Shown in pieces: positions 38,518 to 44,569 of a stretch of DNA of 44,569 nt. The translations under genes were made by a program, and so were the position numbers. Location: the NCBI RefSeq assembly GCF_901875575.1, contig NZ_CABFMF010000007.1, positions 1-44,569 on the forward strand, read 5' to 3'. The notes below the pieces were generated by a model. The model made no database searches and was not told the origin of the DNA. It worked only from the letters and a program-made list of their open reading frames with translations. Source of the stretch: an uncultured Streptococcus sp. (lineage in GTDB: Bacteria; Bacillota; Bacilli; Lactobacillales; Streptococcaceae). Position 1 is the first letter of the stretch; the number at the start of each line of letters is the position of its first letter.

Positions 38518-38535
38518 GTAGCATTTAAATGCTAC
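38518..38535. promoter_or_regulatory. 18-bp perfect palindrome
   Basis: GTAGCATTTAAATGCTAC is its own reverse complement. It overlaps a possible -10 (TACAAT, 38533-38538) for the permease remnant and may be the operator of the lost operon, or a leader stem. Confidence 0.5.
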
Positions 38536-38571
38536 AATAACTATATTATTTCTAGATAGGAGGTTCTATTT

Positions 38572-38670
38572 TTGGATTGGTCCATTGTTGAACAATATCT
38601 ACCACTTTATCAAAAGGCATTTCTTCTGACCTGGTTGTTGAAGGTGGAAAAATTAACTAACTTCCAATAA
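38572..38670 (+). pseudogene. 5' remnant of an amino-acid ABC permease gene
   Basis: After AGGAGG a TTG start opens a frame of 32 codons: MDWSIVEQYLPLYQKAFLLT, which matches the N-terminus of the His/Glu/Gln-type ABC permeases of streptococci as I remember them, and then breaks off into WLLKVEKLTNFQ and a stop, with no membrane domain. In another frame the tail reads SDLVVEGGKIN-stop, which looks like the true 3' end of a second gene. The simplest reading is a deletion that fused the start of one gene to the end of another. Promoter-like and palindromic DNA remain upstream, and a terminator downstream. Confidence 0.7.
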
Positions 38671-38682
38671 CATTACAAAAAG

Positions 38683-38714
38683 AAATCAGGTAATCCTAGT
38701 GACTACCTGATTTT
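38683..38714. terminator. Terminator between the permease remnant and pyrE
   Basis: AAATCAGGTA and TACCTGATTT, a 10-bp stem with T-rich flanks on both strands; it can serve pyrE (minus) and the remnant (plus). Confidence 0.82.
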
Positions 38715-38721
38715 CTATGTT

Positions 38722-39354
38722 TTAGGCATTTTGCCAATTTTCTTGGTCTTCTTTAAAGCGTTTTAGGAGATCCAATCCTTCTGGGGTGATATAACCTTCT
38801 TCTTGGGCTAAGTGAATGAGCTCACTGTAGTTCGAAAGGGTCACCAGCTTAACACCTGCATCTGAGAAGTTCTTATCTGCTTTTGGTAATTGGTAACTGA
38901 AAATCGCTACAACACCAAGCACATCTGCACCTTCACGTTTGGCAGCAGCTACCGCTTCGAGAACAGAACCACCAGTTGAAATCAAATCTTCCACAACAAC
39001 CATCTTTTGTCCTTGAGCTACACGACCTTCGATTTGGTTTCCAGCACCGTGGTCTTTGGGTTTACTACGGATATAGGCAAATGGTAGGTTCATTTTATCA
39101 GCAATAATAGCTCCATGTGGAATCCCTGCTGTCGCAGTTCCTGCAATCATTTCTACCTCAGGAAAGGCTTCTTTGATAGCTTCCACAAAGCCATTTTCAA
39201 TTAGGGTACGAGTTTCAGGATAGGCTAGTGTCACACGGTTATCCGTATAAATTGGTGATTTAATACCAGATGCCCAAGTGAACGGCTCTTCTGGTTTGAG
39301 GTAAACGGCTTGGATTTTCAAGAGGTGGCTAGCGATGTCTTTAGCAAGTGTCAT
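38722..39354 (-). CDS. pyrE: Orotate phosphoribosyltransferase
   Basis: A 210-residue enzyme of de novo pyrimidine synthesis: orotate + PRPP gives OMP. Motifs: FTWASGIKSPIYTDNR near 20-35 (orotate contact), IAGTATAGIPHGAIIAD, the flexible loop AYIRSKPKDHGAGNQIEG (core RSKPKDHG), and the PRPP loop MVVVEDLISTGGSVLEA near 118-134. It follows pyrF by 21 bases; both are under the PyrR leader. Confidence 0.96.
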   Translation of the reverse strand: MTLAKDIASHLLKIQAVYLKPEEPFTWASGIKSPIYTDNRVTLAYPETRTLIENGFVEAIKEAFPEVEMIAGTATAGIPHGAIIADKMNLPFAYIRSKPKDHGAGNQIEGRVAQGQKMVVVEDLISTGGSVLEAVAAAKREGADVLGVVAIFSYQLPKADKNFSDAGVKLVTLSNYSELIHLAQEEGYITPEGLDLLKRFKEDQENWQNA

Positions 39355-39375
39355 GGTATTCTCCTTTTTTACAAT

Positions 39376-40086
39376 TTAATTATTTGGGTTCCAGTTTCGT
39401 GTCCATTCATCCTTGATAGAATGGTAGGCTGCCACTGGATCTGTTGCCTGTGTAATTGGTCGTCCAACTACGATATAGTCACTCCCAATTTGATAGGCAT
39501 CTGCTGGTGTCATAACTCGTTTTTGATCACCAACAGCAGCTCCCTGTGGACGAATTCCTGGCGTTAAACAGATAAAATCTGAATGGGTTGCCTGCTTGAT
39601 AAGTTGTACTTCCTGAGCTGAACATACAACCCCATCTAAACCAGCTTCAGCCGTTTTCTTTGCGTAGTGAATGACAGATTCTTGAAGGCTAGTCTGGATA
39701 TTTTGGAAATCCTGCATCTGAGATTCAGACGTTGAAGTTAGCTGAGTCACGGCAATTAATTTCGCTTGATGCCCAAGTCCCTCGCGCGCCGCCTTCATCA
39801 TCTCGACTCCACCAGCCGCATGTACATTGGTCATATCAACACCAAGTTTAGATAAGACCTTCATTGCCGACTGAACTGTATTTGGAATGTCATGAAGTTT
39901 GAGATCAAGAAAGACGCTATGTCCCAAGTTTTTTAAGTAGGAAACAATCTCAGGACCTGTAGAATAGTATAGCTCCATTCCAACTTTCAAATAAAGGCTC
40001 TCTTTTTCTGGGAAAAGAGCCAAAAATTCCTTAACATCTTTAAAACTTGGAAAATCAAGGGCAATGACTGGACGCTGTTCTCGCAT
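39376..40086 (-). CDS. pyrF: Orotidine 5'-phosphate decarboxylase
   Basis: A 236-residue TIM-barrel enzyme turning OMP into UMP, the last step of de novo synthesis. Motifs: IALDFPSFKDV near 8-18, LKVGMELYYSTGP near 33-45, the catalytic FLDLKLHDIPNTV near 59-71 (Asp-Lys-Asp tetrad residues), and TPGIRPQGAAVGDQKRVMTP near 185-204 (core PGIRP, phosphate loop). First gene after the PyrR attenuator. Confidence 0.96.
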   Translation of the reverse strand: MREQRPVIALDFPSFKDVKEFLALFPEKESLYLKVGMELYYSTGPEIVSYLKNLGHSVFLDLKLHDIPNTVQSAMKVLSKLGVDMTNVHAAGGVEMMKAAREGLGHQAKLIAVTQLTSTSESQMQDFQNIQTSLQESVIHYAKKTAEAGLDGVVCSAQEVQLIKQATHSDFICLTPGIRPQGAAVGDQKRVMTPADAYQIGSDYIVVGRPITQATDPVAAYHSIKDEWTRNWNPNN

Positions 40087-40124
40087 ACTTTTTCTCCTTT
40101 TACCTTTGTAAGCAAGAGAGCATG

Positions 40125-40154
40125 AAAAAAGGAACCTGCCAACAGCAAGGTTCC
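40125..40154 (-). terminator. PyrR-controlled terminator of pyrFE
   Basis: GGAACCTTGC-TGTT-GGCAGGTTCC followed by TTTTTT on the minus strand, between the PyrR-binding loop and pyrF. Confidence 0.92.
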
Positions 40155-40159
40155 ACGAA

Positions 40160-40225
40160 AAATGGGTAGTCTCAACCCTTTCACCGTCTAACCTTAGCTG
40201 CCTCTCTGGACTGCTTTAAAGGTTT
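40160..40225 (-). promoter_or_regulatory. PyrR-binding leader (pyr attenuator) of pyrFE
   Basis: On the minus strand CAGTCCAGAGAGGCAGCT matches the PyrR anti-antiterminator loop (ARUCCNGNGAGGYU), flanked by pairing arms, and leads into GGTTAGACGG and the terminator at 40125-40154. With UMP/UTP-bound PyrR the terminator forms; otherwise the antiterminator lets pyrF and pyrE be read. Confidence 0.92.
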
Positions 40226-40231
40226 TTTACT

Positions 40232-40260
40232 ATTCTATTATTTATACAGAAACTTGTCAA
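40232..40260 (-). promoter_or_regulatory. pyrFE promoter
   Basis: On the minus strand TTGACA (40255-40260), 17-bp spacer, TAGAAT (40232-40237); the start point is near 40225, right at the PyrR leader. Confidence 0.85.
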
Positions 40261-40313
40261 GCAAAAACTAGGAATGATCCTTTAAAAAACAAGAGTCAAA
40301 AGAAAAGTTATAC

Positions 40314-41621
40314 CTAACGACGCTGTGAACGTTGGGGCGTTTGATTTTGATTGATCTTTTCTTCCAGCTTTTTCTTCTCATCTTCCAATTTATTCTTCTG
40401 TTCTTCCAGATTTTTTTTCTCTTCCTCTTTTTGTCTGATTTCAGCTTCAACAGCCTCTTTTTTAACTTTTTCCTCAGCCTCTATGATTAGTTTATCCGCT
40501 ACGCTATAGCTATAAACTCCAGCTTCCATATCAACTACAGTTGGTTCTTTTATTTTTTTCTTAATCTTACTATAATAAGGCAGCTTCTTGCCTATTTCAG
40601 ATAAAGGAACCAAGATTTCATCTGAATCCGTCGTTGTCAATCTCACTAAGTCGGAAGTAGTCTTACTTGATACTAATTCTACCTTTTGTATAGCTGACTT
40701 TATTTCAGAGCTAATAGTAGAAAGTTCTGAGATAAAAGTATGGATTTTATCACTATCATTAAACATGACAGACATGTAACTTTCAGGCAAAGTGACTAAA
40801 CTTACCGCAGTACTATCAAGCTTTCCATTAGAAAGGATAGGATAGTGGCTTTCACCAGAAACATAATAGGCCACGATATCAAATTCTTTAACTTTTATTG
40901 TAAATTTTGTTGGAAATTGATAAACCATTTGAGCAGACTCAACCCAATCATTCGACTTGATTCGTTCTTCATATTTTGCTTTTTCAAAAATGAGACTCAA
41001 CATGTATTCCGAATCCTGAATAGCTGCAGCCTGTCTAATATCTTCAGCAGTTGTTTGAACAGTTCCCTCAACATGAATATCCTTTATTGTCGCATAAGGA
41101 CTAAGCAAGTATACAGAAAGCAAGAGGATAAAGAAACTTGGAACTAAGATAGTTAGAGCTCTCCAAATATGAACTCCTGGTATTTTAGGTTTATTTGGCT
41201 TGTCCTTAGAAGGTTTTTTCTCACCCTTTTTCTTTTTTTCTTTCTTTTTATCTAATGGTTTCTCTTCTTTGCTTTCCTTCTCTTCTTTTATATCTTCAGA
41301 AACTTCTACATTTTCTTCAGAGTTTTCTTTAACTGATTCTGATTTGTTTATATCTGAGTTTGACTCAGTTATATCTGATTCTGACTCGTTTGGAGTGGAT
41401 TCATCCTCATGATCCACATTTCCCTCATCCTTATCAGATTCTTCAGGTTTTTCAGGCTTTTTCCCCATGCGAGCTTCTTTTTCTTTTTCCTTCTCTTCAG
41501 CTAAGGCAGCCTCTTCTTCAGCCTTCTTTTTTAGATATTCTTGATTTCGCTTCTGCCATTCTGATAATTCTTTAGGCTCTTGAGGAATTTCTTTAACCTT
41601 CTTTTTCCTTTTTTTTGACAT
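40314..41621 (-). CDS. divIB: Cell division protein DivIB/FtsQ
   Basis: A 435-residue bitopic protein of the divisome (DivIB-DivIC-FtsL complex). The cytoplasmic N-terminus is a long low-complexity stretch, residues 1-147, rich in Lys and Glu with a Ser-Asp/Glu part (ESESDITESNSDINKSES). One membrane span lies at about 150-170 (ALTILVPSFFILLLSVYLL), then the POTRA domain (YATIKDIHVEGTVQTTAEDI), the FtsQ/DivIB beta domain, and an external charged coiled-coil tail (about 365-425, EEEKKNLEEQKNKLEDEKKK). It is the third gene of murD-murG-divIB, 9 bases after murG. The length seems longer than I recall for pneumococcal DivIB, because of the cytoplasmic stretch. Confidence 0.93.
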   Translation of the reverse strand: MSKKRKKKVKEIPQEPKELSEWQKRNQEYLKKKAEEEAALAEEKEKEKEARMGKKPEKPEESDKDEGNVDHEDESTPNESESDITESNSDINKSESVKENSEENVEVSEDIKEEKESKEEKPLDKKKEKKKKGEKKPSKDKPNKPKIPGVHIWRALTILVPSFFILLLSVYLLSPYATIKDIHVEGTVQTTAEDIRQAAAIQDSEYMLSLIFEKAKYEERIKSNDWVESAQMVYQFPTKFTIKVKEFDIVAYYVSGESHYPILSNGKLDSTAVSLVTLPESYMSVMFNDSDKIHTFISELSTISSEIKSAIQKVELVSSKTTSDLVRLTTTDSDEILVPLSEIGKKLPYYSKIKKKIKEPTVVDMEAGVYSYSVADKLIIEAEEKVKKEAVEAEIRQKEEEKKNLEEQKNKLEDEKKKLEEKINQNQTPQRSQRR

Positions 41622-41630
41622 TTATTTTCC

Positions 41631-42689
41631 TTATGATACATCTTTTTTCAACAATTGATAAAAATCTGCTAGAGATTTCAATTCCTTTGAAGTTTTCATC
41701 TTAGATTGATAGTCTTCTTTGTGGCTTAGTAAGTGAGACAGCTTCTCTTCCAAACTGTCCAAGGTCAAATCGCTTTCTTGAAGCTCTTCTGCATAGCCTT
41801 TTTTTACAAAATAAGCTGCATTCTCAATCTGATCCCCACGACTAGCCTCACGACCAAGTGGTACAATAACATGCAATTTTGCCATAGCCAAGAGCTCAAA
41901 AATTGTATTGGCACCACCACGTGTTACAACCACATCTGCCATCCCCATCAAAGGTTGGTAAAGATCCGTTACATAATCTACACGAAAGAGGTGTTTACTT
42001 AGCTCATTTAGACTAGAATCCCCTGTGAGGTTGATAATATTATAGCGCTCTATTAGTTCCTTTTTATGCTTTGTCACCAACTGGTTAAAGACCCGAGCTC
42101 CTGCTGAACCTCCAACAAAAAGTACCGTTGGTAACTTTGGATTAAAGTAGGTTTGGATATCTACCAATTCATCAGGTTCTGCAATTTCTTGACTAGTAAC
42201 CTTGGTTACTGCTCCTACATGCTCTACCTTAGCAAGACTAGCAGCTTGCTCAAAAGTTGAGTACATTTTTGTCGCAAATTTATAGGCGATTTTATTGGCC
42301 AAGCCCATAGATAGATCAGACTCATGAATAAAGACAGGTACTCCTGATACACGCGCAGCGATAACAGGCGGCACAGAGACAAAACCTCCCTTTGAAAAAA
42401 GGGCCTGTGGACGAAGTCGCAACATGATAAAGAGCGATTGGACAATTCCCCAAGCCACTTTAAAGACATCTAGCATATTTTGCCAAGAGAAATAGCGACG
42501 CAATTTCCCAGTCGCAATGGAATGGAAGGTGATATCTAGATCCGACTTGAGGATTTCTTGGTGTTCGATACCACGCTTGTCCCCGATATAGTGGACTTCC
42601 CAACCATCTTCGATAAACTTGGGTATCAATAAAAGATTGAGGGTAACATGTCCAACCGTCCCCCCACCTGTAAAGACAATTTTTTTCAT
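41631..42689 (-). CDS. murG: UDP-GlcNAc:lipid I transferase MurG
   Basis: A 352-residue peripheral membrane glycosyltransferase (GT28) that converts lipid I to lipid II. Motifs: FTGGGTVGHVTLNLLLIP near 5-22 (G loop 1), ALFSKGGFVSVPPVIAARVSGVPVFIHESDLSMGLANK (core KGGFVSVPP and HESD), LFVGGSAGARVFN near 191-203, and VVTRGGANTIFELLAM near 253-268 (donor site). HESDLSMGLANK in place of HEQN is the streptococcal form. It starts one base after murD ends. Confidence 0.96.
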   Translation of the reverse strand: MKKIVFTGGGTVGHVTLNLLLIPKFIEDGWEVHYIGDKRGIEHQEILKSDLDITFHSIATGKLRRYFSWQNMLDVFKVAWGIVQSLFIMLRLRPQALFSKGGFVSVPPVIAARVSGVPVFIHESDLSMGLANKIAYKFATKMYSTFEQAASLAKVEHVGAVTKVTSQEIAEPDELVDIQTYFNPKLPTVLFVGGSAGARVFNQLVTKHKKELIERYNIINLTGDSSLNELSKHLFRVDYVTDLYQPLMGMADVVVTRGGANTIFELLAMAKLHVIVPLGREASRGDQIENAAYFVKKGYAEELQESDLTLDSLEEKLSHLLSHKEDYQSKMKTSKELKSLADFYQLLKKDVS

Positions 42690-42690
42690 A

Positions 42691-44043
42691 TTATTCCTTT
42701 AACTCCAGAACTGTATCAATGAAGAGGTCGCCACGTACTTCAAAGTTAGCATACATATCCCAGCTAGCATTGGCAGGACTGAGGAGCACCACATCACCTT
42801 CAGTAGCTAGCTCATAAGCCTTTCGAGTTGCATCTGCAATATCTGAAGCGTCCACATAGCTAACACCTGCCTTGTCTGCTGCCCGTTTGACACGTTCTGC
42901 GGACTGACCGAGGATGACCATCTTCTTGAGTCCAGTAATATCTGGAATCAATTCGTCAAACTCATTGCCACGGTCTAAACCACCTGCAATCAAGATAACC
43001 TTACTGTTGTCAAAACCTGACAAGGCTTTTTGAGTGGCCAAGATGTTGGTCGACTTGCTATCATTATAGAATTTCACACCCTTGATTTCATCCACAAATT
43101 GGAGACGGTGTTTGACACCACCAAAGGATGACAGAGTTTCTTTAATGGTTTGGTTGTCTACACCACGAAGCTTGGCCACAGCAATAGTCGCAAGGGCATT
43201 TTCCACATTGTGACTACCTGGAACACCGATTTCATTCGCTGCCATGACTAGTTCCCCACGGAAGTAAAGTTGACCGTCTTCCAGATAGGCTCCATCAACC
43301 TTTTCCTGTGTTGAGAATGGTACAACGGTAGCTTGTGTTTTGCTAGCCAATTCTTTTGCCAAGTCTTGGTTAAAGTTCAAGACAAGGAAATCAGCCGCTG
43401 TCATCTTGTTCTGGATATTCCACTTGGCTGCTACATATTCCTCAAAAGAACCGTGGTAGTCGATATGAGTTGGCATGAGGTTGGTAATAACCGCAATCTC
43501 AGGATGGAATTCTTGAACACCCATGAGTTGGAAAGAAGAAAGTTCCATGACAAGCGTGTCCTCATCTGTCGCAGTTTGGGCCACTTGACTAGCTGGATAG
43601 CCGATATTCCCTGATAAGAGACCATGTTGACCAGCAGCAGTCAAAACTTCCCCAATCATGGTCGTTGTAGTTGTTTTACCGTTCGAACCAGTAATACCAA
43701 CAATCGGTGCTTCAGAAATCAAATAAGCCAATTCCACCTCAGTCAAGACTGGAATTCCCTTAGCCAAAGCCTTTTCAATCATGGGATTGCTGTAGGGAAT
43801 GCCTGGATTTTTTACCATGAGGGCGAACTCTTCATCCAAGAGTTCCAAAGGATGGCCACCTGTAATGACCTTGATCCCTTCTTCCAGCAAACTTTGGGCA
43901 GCTGGATTGTCCTCAAAAGGTTTCCCATCATTTACTGTTACAATTGCACCTAGCTTGTCCAACAAACGTGCCGCAGATTCACCAGACTTGGCCAAACCTA
44001 AAACAAGGACTTTCTTATTTTTAAATTGATCTATTACTTTCAT
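42691..44043 (-). CDS. murD: UDP-N-acetylmuramoyl-L-alanine:D-glutamate ligase
   Basis: A 450-residue cytoplasmic Mur ligase adding D-Glu to UDP-MurNAc-L-Ala. Motifs: VLGLAKSGESAARLL near 15-29, the ATP loop IVGITGSNGKTTTTTMIGEV near 113-132 (core GSNGKTTT), ELSSFQL near 165, TNLMPTHIDYHG near 186-197, NDSKSTN near 325, and the C-terminal LLSPANASWDMY near 423. Head of the murD-murG-divIB operon, with an extended -10 (TGGTAAAAT, 44071-44079) just upstream. Confidence 0.96.
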   Translation of the reverse strand: MKVIDQFKNKKVLVLGLAKSGESAARLLDKLGAIVTVNDGKPFEDNPAAQSLLEEGIKVITGGHPLELLDEEFALMVKNPGIPYSNPMIEKALAKGIPVLTEVELAYLISEAPIVGITGSNGKTTTTTMIGEVLTAAGQHGLLSGNIGYPASQVAQTATDEDTLVMELSSFQLMGVQEFHPEIAVITNLMPTHIDYHGSFEEYVAAKWNIQNKMTAADFLVLNFNQDLAKELASKTQATVVPFSTQEKVDGAYLEDGQLYFRGELVMAANEIGVPGSHNVENALATIAVAKLRGVDNQTIKETLSSFGGVKHRLQFVDEIKGVKFYNDSKSTNILATQKALSGFDNSKVILIAGGLDRGNEFDELIPDITGLKKMVILGQSAERVKRAADKAGVSYVDASDIADATRKAYELATEGDVVLLSPANASWDMYANFEVRGDLFIDTVLELKE

Positions 44044-44070
44044 GTCTCGAACTCCATTTCTACTCTTACT

Positions 44071-44079
44071 ATTTTACCA
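44071..44079 (-). promoter_or_regulatory. murD promoter (extended -10)
   Basis: On the minus strand TGGTAAAAT about 28 bases before the ATG; no good -35 (terminator T-run occupies it). Confidence 0.55.
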
Positions 44080-44092
44080 TTTTTATGGAAAT

Positions 44093-44119
44093 AAAAAAGC
44101 CACAAAGTGTGTTTGTGAC
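44093..44119 (-). terminator. Terminator upstream of murD
   Basis: GTCACAAA-loop-TTTGTGGC (one G-T) followed by TTTTTT on the minus strand; ends the transcript of the ABC ATPase gene beyond the BOX element. Confidence 0.82.
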
Positions 44120-44134
44120 TCTTTCTTCTAACTG

Positions 44135-44331
44135 ATACTCTTCGAAAATCTCTTCAAACCACGTCAGCTTCGCCTTGCCGTATATATATGTAACTGACTT
44201 CGTCAGTTCTATCCACAACCTCAAAACAGTGTTTTGAGCTGACTTCGTCAGTTTCATCTACAACCTCAAAGCAGTGCTTTGAGCAGCCTGCGGCTAGCTT
44301 CCTAGTTTGCTTTTTGATTTTCATTGAGTAT
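44135..44331 (+). repeat. BOX element: boxA, two boxB, boxC
   Basis: BoxA from ATACTCTTCGAAAATC with CGTCAGCTTCGCCTTGCCGT, boxB units at 44196-44240 and 44241-44285, boxC ending TTTTCATTGAGTAT. It lies between the ABC ATPase stop and the terminator upstream of murD, and is transcribed as the complement in the 3' part of the ATPase mRNA. Confidence 0.96.
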
Positions 44332-44344
44332 GAATCTTGCCATA

Positions 44345-44569
44345 TCATCTATGTGATAAATCGGTAACTCGAATAACTTGGTCCACTTGCTCCCAAATCA
44401 GAGGATTATGGGTCGCAATAATAATGGTCCGATTCGGATTTTTTAAAGATTCTAGGATAGAAAGTAATTCCTCAGAGTTTTTAGGGTCTAGTGAAGCGGT
44501 TGGTTCATCTGCGAGAATCAAAGGAGGATCCTTTAAAATTATCTTCGCTAGTGCAACACGTTGTGCTTC
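44345..44569 (-). CDS. ABC transporter ATPase, C-terminal part (runs off the window)
   Basis: The last 74 residues of an ABC ATPase whose start is outside the window. It begins inside the signature region (EAQRVALAKIILKDPP), then Walker B LILADEPTASLD and switch His in IIATHNPLIWEQVD, ending VTDLSHR. The form (LADEPTASLD, short C-terminus) fits the MacB/LolD-like class that works with an FtsX-type permease, and ends shortly before a BOX element. Full identity cannot be seen. Confidence 0.85.
   Translation of the reverse strand, partial: EAQRVALAKIILKDPPLILADEPTASLDPKNSEELLSILESLKNPNRTIIIATHNPLIWEQVDQVIRVTDLSHR

Noticed and set aside
1..44569. tRNA, rRNA, prophage, integrative element or restriction system
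   Set aside because: No tRNA cloverleaf, rRNA sequence, integrase, transposase or restriction gene was seen in any part of the window.

Overview
This window looks like a chromosomal segment of a mitis-group Streptococcus (S. pneumoniae, S. pseudopneumoniae or S. mitis). The reasons are the AT-rich coding style, modular BOX repeats (boxA-boxB-boxC), the spxB pyruvate oxidase, the copY-cupA-copA copper operon and the paired thiamine-salvage operons. Several proteins differ from my recollection of the pneumococcal versions (for example FtsX), so a non-pneumococcal mitis-group strain is possible; I cannot settle the species. Most genes are on the minus strand. No rRNA, tRNA, intact insertion sequence, prophage or CRISPR array was seen.

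Layout. 1-3.3 kb: an endonuclease/exonuclease/phosphatase-family protein and a glucose-type PTS EIICBA transporter with a palindromic operator in its leader. 3.3-6.8 kb: prfB (with its programmed +1 frameshift), ftsE and ftsX, then a CBS/ACT protein (AcuB-like). 6.8-11.9 kb: livJHMGF branched-chain amino acid ABC transporter behind a promoter with a CodY box, followed downstream by tandem hairpin repeats. 11.9-14.8 kb: YlbG-like protein, clpP with a CtsR operator, upp, a dCMP deaminase and a TetR regulator. 14.9-20.9 kb: DegV, a BaiN/HI0933 flavoprotein that may be leaderless, a DUF1697 protein, a MerR/TipAS regulator, an NSS-family sodium symporter and manA. 21.0-26.9 kb: a VOC protein, a 51-residue membrane protein, spxB, and the copper operon. 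27.0-37.1 kb: thiamine region. 37.2-40.3 kb: lactate oxidase, a deletion scar carrying the start of an amino-acid permease gene, and pyrF-pyrE under a PyrR attenuator. 40.3-44.6 kb: murD-murG-divIB, a BOX element, and the 3' end of an ABC ATPase gene.

How it fits together. The thiamine region has three TPP-riboswitch-controlled units: thiD alone on the plus strand; ykoE-ykoD-cbiQ-tenA-thiW-thiM-thiE; and a second tenA-thiM-thiE set. There is no thiC or thiG here, so this is uptake and salvage of pyrimidine and thiazole precursors. SpxB needs TPP, so the region also feeds the H2O2-forming pair SpxB (pyruvate oxidase) and lactate oxidase; both have cre-like sites upstream.

The most unusual feature is a BOX element with 14 boxB units (36147-36884) lying between the second tenA gene and its TPP riboswitch/terminator. 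Six boxB variants are duplicated in the same order (270-bp period), the stems vary with compensatory changes, and a 236-codon frame stays open through it on the transcribed strand. Other points of note are the small membrane protein gene at 21464-21619, a three-unit hairpin repeat after livF, an internal terminator in the symporter leader, and the permease remnant before pyrE.
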